A stretch of 17,363 nucleotides of DNA from positions 1 through 17,363 of the forward strand of contig DASRIS010000061.1 in NCBI GenBank assembly GCA_035649895.1, in the 5' to 3' direction. Below, piece by piece: positions 13,338-17,363 of this stretch. Below the pieces are notes generated by a model that had not been told where the DNA came from, did no database searches, and worked only from the letters and a program-made list of their open reading frames with translations. Source of the stretch: DASSUC01 sp035649895 (lineage in GTDB: Bacteria > Actinomycetota > Actinomycetes > Mycobacteriales > Micromonosporaceae). Every line of letters begins with the position of its first letter. Position 1 is the first letter of the stretch. The position numbers and the translations under genes were made by a program.

Positions 13338-15283
13338 GGGCGCGCGGCGGCTCGGACGAGCCCGACGACGGCTCCGGCGACCGGCTCGAGGAGACCGGCG
13401 GCAGGGGTAAGGGCCGCCGGCGGGGCCGTGGACGGGGCGAGGGCGAGGAGGTCAGCCAGGAGGATCTCGGCTGGCTCGCCGACCTGCGCAGCGCCCGGGA
13501 GGAGAAGGCGGACATCGGGCCGGGCCCGGTGCCGGGGCAGCCCGGCGGGCGCCGCCACAGCCCGTCCCGCGACGAGCCGGAGCCACCCCGGCGCACCGGC
13601 CGAGGCCCGGCAGACCCGCCCCGGTCACGCCCTGACGCCGAGCCGGTGAGCGGGGCGCGCCGCGCATCGGAGCCGCCGCCGGCCGGGTCCGGCCGTGCCG
13701 GCCGTCCCATGGCGCCACCGCCAGCCCGCCCGGTGCCGCCCTCGGGACCGCCGTCCCAGCGCGCCGCGCCTCCTGCCTCGCCCGTCTCGGTGCCGCCGCC
13801 CCCGCGGTCGGCGCCTCCTGCCTCGCCCGTGTCCGTGCCGCCGCCCCAACGGTCGGCGCCGCCCCCGCAGCGTCCGGCGCCGGTGCCGCCACCCCGGCGA
13901 CCGGCGCGGCCGGTCGCGCCGCCGACCTCAGGTCCGCCGCTTGCGCCGCCAACGTCCGGTCCGCCGGGTGCGCCGCCGATCTCGGGTCCGCCGGGTGCGC
14001 CCCCGGTCTCTGGCCCGCCCGTCCAGGGGCTGAGCCGGTTCGTCCCACTGCGCCGCAGGTGGAACGAGCCGTCACCCGGGGCGGCGGCCGCCCCGCCCGG
14101 CTCTCCGGCAGCGCCGCCCAGGTCGTCGATGCCGCCCCCGGACAGCCCGCGGTCCCGCCCGGTCCCACCGGTCGCACCCGCCCCTCCTGCGGGTCAGGCC
14201 TCAGGCTTCCGGTTCCGTCTCGGCCGCCCCGCCGCCCCGCCGGTTGCTCCGCCGGGTCCGCCGATGGCACAGCCGGGCGGCGCCGGTCCCCGGCCGGCCG
14301 TCCCGCCGCCGCCAGCCGCTGGCCGGCCGGGGGCGGGACCCGTACCCCCGGATGGGTTGCGCGGTGGTGGCGCGGCGCCCGGCACCCTGCCCCGTCCGGA
14401 GCCGGCGCCCGCGCGAGGTGCGCCTGGCCGGGGCCCGGCTGACCAGGACACGGCCATCCGTGAGATGCCAGTCCGGGACGTGCCTGTCCGGGAGGCGCCG
14501 AGGTGGACCGCGCCCAGGGGCAACAAGGTCCGGGCCAGTGCCGTGGACCGGCCGCAGCACGTCGATCGGGCCGGGATGAGCGCGGCGATGGACCGCTGGC
14601 GCGCCGGGGCCCGCTCCGAGCTGCGCCGCCAGCTGCGCGAGGCGCAGCGGATGCGCCAGATCACCCTGGTCGCGGTGGTGCTGCTGGTGCTCGGGGCGTA
14701 CCCGCTCTACCTGGCCACCCAGGTCGCCAGCCGCGACCCGGTGTTCAACGCGCTGGACACCCTCGACGTGCCGGACTGGGCCGACGGTGCCCCGACCGAC
14801 GTGGTCTTCGGCAGCCGCTGGTGCATCAAGGAGTGCCGGTTCCGCGAGCGCACGCTGGAGTCCCAGCGCAGCCCGGACGAGACCGCGCAGGCGTACGAGA
14901 AGGCGCTGCGCGACGGAGGCTGGCAGCCCTGGGCGGTCGAGGGGTGCCCCACCGACCTGCCGGGGCACTACACCTGCTGGACCCGGGACGAGTACACCCT
15001 CGACCTGTACGTGCGCGACCCGGCCTGCGCCGACGACCCGCTGCGGCGGCGGCCGACCGTGGCGCCCAACCGCACGCCGACCCAGCAGGCCTCCCCGGTC
15101 GAGGTGTGCGAGGGTGCCGCGGTCACCCTCAAGGTGCGCAACCGCATCGACGACGAGCGCGGTCGCGGCGACCCGGGCCAGGTCGTGCCCACCGACACCG
15201 AGCCCGGTGGCGCCGGCCCCGGCGGGCCGTCCCCGGGCGCCAGCCGGGCCGGTACGCCGCGGCCGAGCGGCTCGCCGGGGTAG
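13334..15283 (+). CDS. Large proline-rich single-pass membrane protein, coupled to rarA
   Basis: 649 residues; GTG 13334 overlaps the rarA TGA as GTGA with GGGGAGG upstream, so it is translationally coupled. No family recognised. Order: acidic/basic start (1-50, with GKGRRRGRGRGEGEE), a short folded-looking SQEDLGWLADLRSAREEK, a long disordered Pro/Ala/Gly stretch (about 60-390) with tandem repeats, a basic helix (about 415-442), one membrane helix (443-462), and an outside C-terminal domain (about 463-610) with six cysteines including C497 and C501, then a Pro/Gly tail. With the positive residues before the helix, the Pro-rich part should be cytoplasmic and the Cys domain external. The C-terminal RSPDETAQAYEKALRDGGW resembles a small alpha/beta domain. 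Pro-rich cytoplasmic tails of actinomycetes often bind partners; that is inference. Confidence 0.8.
   Translation: MRARGGSDEPDDGSGDRLEETGGRGKGRRRGRGRGEGEEVSQEDLGWLADLRSAREEKADIGPGPVPGQPGGRRHSPSRDEPEPPRRTGRGPADPPRSRPDAEPVSGARRASEPPPAGSGRAGRPMAPPPARPVPPSGPPSQRAAPPASPVSVPPPPRSAPPASPVSVPPPQRSAPPPQRPAPVPPPRRPARPVAPPTSGPPLAPPTSGPPGAPPISGPPGAPPVSGPPVQGLSRFVPLRRRWNEPSPGAAAAPPGSPAAPPRSSMPPPDSPRSRPVPPVAPAPPAGQASGFRFRLGRPAAPPVAPPGPPMAQPGGAGPRPAVPPPPAAGRPGAGPVPPDGLRGGGAAPGTLPRPEPAPARGAPGRGPADQDTAIREMPVRDVPVREAPRWTAPRGNKVRASAVDRPQHVDRAGMSAAMDRWRAGARSELRRQLREAQRMRQITLVAVVLLVLGAYPLYLATQVASRDPVFNALDTLDVPDWADGAPTDVVFGSRWCIKECRFRERTLESQRSPDETAQAYEKALRDGGWQPWAVEGCPTDLPGHYTCWTRDEYTLDLYVRDPACADDPLRRRPTVAPNRTPTQQASPVEVCEGAAVTLKVRNRIDDERGRGDPGQVVPTDTEPGGAGPGGPSPGASRAGTPRPSGSPG
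13766..13855 (+). repeat. Two 45-bp in-frame repeats in the proline-rich gene
   Basis: Bases 13766-13810 and 13811-13855 encode two copies of the 15-residue unit APPASPVSVPPP-P/Q-RS, differing at few bases. Confidence 0.85.
13922..14029 (+). repeat. Four 27-bp in-frame repeats in the proline-rich gene
   Basis: Four 9-residue units at 13922, 13949, 13976 and 14003: PTSGPPLAP, PTSGPPGAP, PISGPPGAP, PVSGPPVQG. The last is diverged. Confidence 0.85.
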
Positions 15284-15311
15284 CCGCGCTGTGCCCAGAG
15301 GTCACGGACGG

Positions 15312-15317
15312 TAGGGT
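15312..15317 (+). promoter_or_regulatory. Possible -10 box of the DUF948-DUF6167-alaS unit
   Basis: TAGGGT in the same CGGTAGGGTC context as the rarA promoter. A start about seven bases on would give a leader of about 80 bases carrying the hairpin at 15330-15351. Confidence 0.4.
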
Positions 15318-15329
15318 CGTGCCGTCGGG

Positions 15330-15351
15330 GCGCGGAGTGAACCCTCCGCGC
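15330..15351 (+). other. Leader hairpin before the DUF948 gene
   Basis: GCGCGGAG (15330-15337) pairs perfectly with CTCCGCGC (15344-15351) around TGAACC. It lies between the possible promoter and the ribosome site at 15393-15400; no T-run follows. It could stabilise the message or terminate transcription from the proline-rich gene. Confidence 0.45.
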
Positions 15352-15406
15352 AATGGGTATGCCGGCGGTGCGTAAGCCAACACCTCACGACGAAGGGGGA
15401 ACAGGC

Positions 15407-15844
15407 GTGTCCGGTGGAGAGATCGCGGCCCTGGTCGCGGCCGGGGCATTCGTGATGCTTGTGCTCGTGCTCGCCGTACCCATCCTGCGGCTGCGCCACA
15501 CAGTGGACGCCGCCACCAGGGCGATCAACGACGTGACCGACCGCACCGGCCCGATGCTGGACAACATGAACGTGGCACTGAGCCAGGTGAACACCTCCCT
15601 GGACGGCGTGAACGTGCAGCTGGAGCGGCTGGACACGATCACCGGGCATGCCCAGCAGGTCACCGCGAACGTGGCGAACCTGTCCACAGTGGTCAGCGCG
15701 GCGGCGGCCAACCCGCTGGTGAAGGTGGCCGCGTTCAGCTACGGCGTGCGCAAGGCCGCCAGCGCCCGGCGCCGCCAGGACGAGGAGCGGCAGGTACGGG
15801 ACGTGCTCAAGGACCAGCGCAGGGCGGCCCGGCGCAGCCGGTAG
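15407..15844 (+). CDS. DUF948 family membrane protein
   Basis: 145 residues from GTG 15407, with AAGGGGGA six bases upstream; an in-frame ATG at 15353 lies at the foot of the leader hairpin and lacks a ribosome site. One N-terminal membrane helix (about 6-27, IAALVAAGAFVMLVLVLAVP) is followed by an amphipathic helical or coiled-coil stretch (about 30-100, with regular V/L/N spacing in INDVTDRTGPMLDNMNVALS and VNVQLERLDTITGHAQQVTA), the VSAAAANPLVKVAAFSYGVRKA segment typical of the family, and a basic charged tail. Such proteins sit before alaS in many actinomycetes; their role is unknown, possibly membrane-associated stress or envelope function. It is followed 34 bases later by the DUF6167-like gene. 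Confidence 0.85.
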   Translation: MSGGEIAALVAAGAFVMLVLVLAVPILRLRHTVDAATRAINDVTDRTGPMLDNMNVALSQVNTSLDGVNVQLERLDTITGHAQQVTANVANLSTVVSAAAANPLVKVAAFSYGVRKAASARRRQDEERQVRDVLKDQRRAARRSR

Positions 15845-15878
15845 GCCGAGGTGTAGGTGAGCCGGCGAGGAGGACGAC

Positions 15879-16169
15879 ATGAGAAGGCTGTTGTGGCTCG
15901 GGGTGGGGCTGGCGATCGGCACGCTCGTGGTGCGGGCGGTCTCCAAGAAGGCGCAGGCGTTCACCCCGGGCGGAATCGCCGGCACGGCCCGGGCGTCAGC
16001 GGGTAACCTGCTCGACTCGGTGCGTGGCTTCGTCGACGATGTCCGTGAGGGCATGGCCGAGCGCGAGGCGCAGATCCACGCCGCGTTCACCGAGGGCGTG
16101 GCGCTGGAGCCGGACGGTCTGGCCACCGAAGAGATGGAAATCTATCCCCAGAGAGGCAAGCTCCACTGA
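15879..16169 (+). CDS. DUF6167-like small membrane protein
   Basis: 96 residues; ATG with AGGAGG five bases upstream. A short N-terminal membrane helix (about 4-20, LLWLGVGLAIGTLVVRA) precedes a basic stretch (VSKKAQ) and an amphipathic helical region with VRGFVDDVREGMAEREAQIH, the D-V-R-E-G-M-x-x-R-E-x-x pattern that I recall for the actinomycete family found just before alaS. Role unknown. Its TGA (16167-16169) overlaps the ATG of alaS by one base, so alaS is probably translated by coupling from this gene. Confidence 0.8.
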   Translation: MRRLLWLGVGLAIGTLVVRAVSKKAQAFTPGGIAGTARASAGNLLDSVRGFVDDVREGMAEREAQIHAAFTEGVALEPDGLATEEMEIYPQRGKLH

Positions 16170-17363
16170 TGCGCACCGCGGAGATCAAGCGACGGTTCCT
16201 GGCCCACTTCGAGGCGAACGGACACACGGTCGTCCCCAGCGCCGCACTGCCGGCCATCGACGACCCCAACCTGCTGTTCGTCAACGCAGGCATGGTGCAG
16301 TTCGTGCCGTACTTCCTGGGCCAGCGCACGCCGCCGTACCGCCGCGCGGTCTCCGTGCAGAAGTGCCTGCGCACCCCGGACATCGACGAGGTCGGCAAGA
16401 CCAGCCGGCACGGCACGTTCTTCCAGATGAACGGCAACTTCTCGTTCGGCGACTACTTCAAGGAAGGCGCCATCGCGCTGGCCTGGGAGCTGTCCACCAA
16501 GCCGGCGGCCGAGGGCGGGTTCGGCCTGGACCCGGAGCGCATCTGGGCCACCGTCTACCTCGACGACGACGAGGCGATCGACATCTGGCACAAGCAGGTC
16601 GGCCTGCCGATGGAGCGGATCGTGCGCCGGGGCAAGGCGGACAACTACTGGTCCATGGGCATCCCCGGCCCGTGCGGCCCGTGCTCCGAGCTCTACCTGG
16701 ACCGCGGGCCGGAGTACGGCCCCGACGGCGGCCCGGACGTCGACGAGGACCGGTACCTGGAGTTCTGGAACCTGGTCTTCATGCAGTTCGAGCGGGGCCC
16801 GGGCACGACAAAGGAGGACTACCCGATCCTCGGCGAGCTGCCGGCGAAGAACATCGACACCGGCATGGGTCTGGAGCGCGTCGCGGCCCTGCTGCAGGGC
16901 GTCGACAACCTCTACGAGATCGACGAGGTGCGGCCGATCCTGACCAGGGCGGCGGAGCTGACCGACAAGAGCTACGGCGCCCGGTCCGGCCACGCCGCGG
17001 CCCAGTCCCACCCGGACGACGTACGGCTGCGGGTGGTCGCCGACCACGTGCGTACCGCGCTGATGATGATCGGCGACGGGGTGACCCCGGCCAACGAGGG
17101 GCGCGGCTACGTGCTGCGCCGGATCATGCGCCGCGCGGTCCGGGCGATGCGCCTGCTCGGCTGGCAGGAGGGGCCGGTCCTGCCGCAGCTGCTGCCGGTG
17201 GCCCGGGACGCCATGGCGCCGTCCTACCCCGAGCTGGCCACCGAGTTCGGCCGGATCTCGCAGTACGCGTACGGCGAGGAGGAGGCGTTCCTCGCGACGC
17301 TGCGTCAGGGCAGCACGATCCTGGACACCCGCATCGCCGCCGCGCGCTCCAAGGGAGGTGCGC
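16169..17363 (+). CDS. alaS: Alanyl-tRNA synthetase, N-terminal part (runs off the window)
   Basis: About 398 residues of an enzyme that is normally near 880-890. ATG 16169 overlaps the preceding stop; the AGAGAGGCAAG stretch 8-18 bases upstream may serve as ribosome site. Class II synthetase charging tRNA-Ala. The catalytic domain is clear: RRFLAHFEANGHTVVPSAAL (motif 1 region), NLLFVNAGMVQFVPYFLG, QKCLRTPDIDEVGKTSRHGT then FFQMNGNFSFGDYFKE (motif 2 with its arginine), GPCGPCSELY, EFWNLVFMQF, and GMGLERVA (232-239, motif 3). The tRNA-recognition helices begin with LRVVADHVRTALMMIGDGVTP and GRGYVLRRIMRRAVR. Editing and oligomerisation domains lie beyond the edge. Intact as far as seen. Confidence 0.96.
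   Translation, partial: MRTAEIKRRFLAHFEANGHTVVPSAALPAIDDPNLLFVNAGMVQFVPYFLGQRTPPYRRAVSVQKCLRTPDIDEVGKTSRHGTFFQMNGNFSFGDYFKEGAIALAWELSTKPAAEGGFGLDPERIWATVYLDDDEAIDIWHKQVGLPMERIVRRGKADNYWSMGIPGPCGPCSELYLDRGPEYGPDGGPDVDEDRYLEFWNLVFMQFERGPGTTKEDYPILGELPAKNIDTGMGLERVAALLQGVDNLYEIDEVRPILTRAAELTDKSYGARSGHAAAQSHPDDVRLRVVADHVRTALMMIGDGVTPANEGRGYVLRRIMRRAVRAMRLLGWQEGPVLPQLLPVARDAMAPSYPELATEFGRISQYAYGEEEAFLATLRQGSTILDTRIAAARSKGGA

Noticed and set aside
13766..14029. Repeat block as a CRISPR array
   Set aside because: Repeats are adjacent, in frame and encode proline-rich peptide units; there are no spacers.
16142..17047. 301-codon minus-strand open frame at the right edge
   Set aside because: Lies over alaS, whose plus-strand frame runs open to the window edge with all class II motifs.

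Overview
The window comes from a high-GC actinomycete. Evidence: strong G/C third-position bias, many GTG starts, TANNNT-type -10 boxes that sit directly before leaderless starts, and the conserved actinomycete gene order relA end - two membrane cyclophilins - metallo-beta-lactamase-fold hydrolase - hisS ... aspS ... rarA ... DUF948 - DUF6167 - alaS. I cannot fix the family or genus from sequence alone. Family names given here are from memory of the families; no search was run.

Layout. (1) 1-4337, housekeeping: the last codons of relA, a perfect hairpin shared with the convergent cyclophilin pair (minus strand, 113-2046), then a glyoxalase-II-like hydrolase and hisS on the plus strand. (2) 4338-9415, an accessory island between hisS and aspS. 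It holds an intact Rpn-like PD-(D/E)XK protein, a truncated and frameshifted SAM-methyltransferase (DUF574-like) remnant, an IS1380-family insertion (5765-7435) with matching ends, flanking CTAG and a multiply frameshifted transposase, a frameshifted small gene, and an intact, AT-richer 433-residue protein with a Nudix-box-like motif and a TTA codon. (3) 9416-17363, housekeeping again: aspS with the residues typical of a non-discriminating AspRS, a 65-residue two-helix membrane protein, a 149-bp inverted-repeat (MITE-like) element, rarA, a 649-residue proline-rich single-pass membrane protein whose start overlaps the rarA stop, DUF948 and DUF6167 membrane proteins, and the first part of alaS.

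How it fits together. Three aminoacyl-tRNA synthetases, the end of the stringent-response synthetase and the replication-fork ATPase RarA form a conserved core into which mobile and decaying DNA has settled, mainly between hisS and aspS. Most notable for follow-up are the MITE-like element with an apparent promoter reading into it, the Nudix-like protein with its broken upstream partner, the paired cyclophilins (one with an altered active site and a low-complexity insertion inside the catalytic domain), and the coupled rarA / proline-rich membrane protein gene pair.
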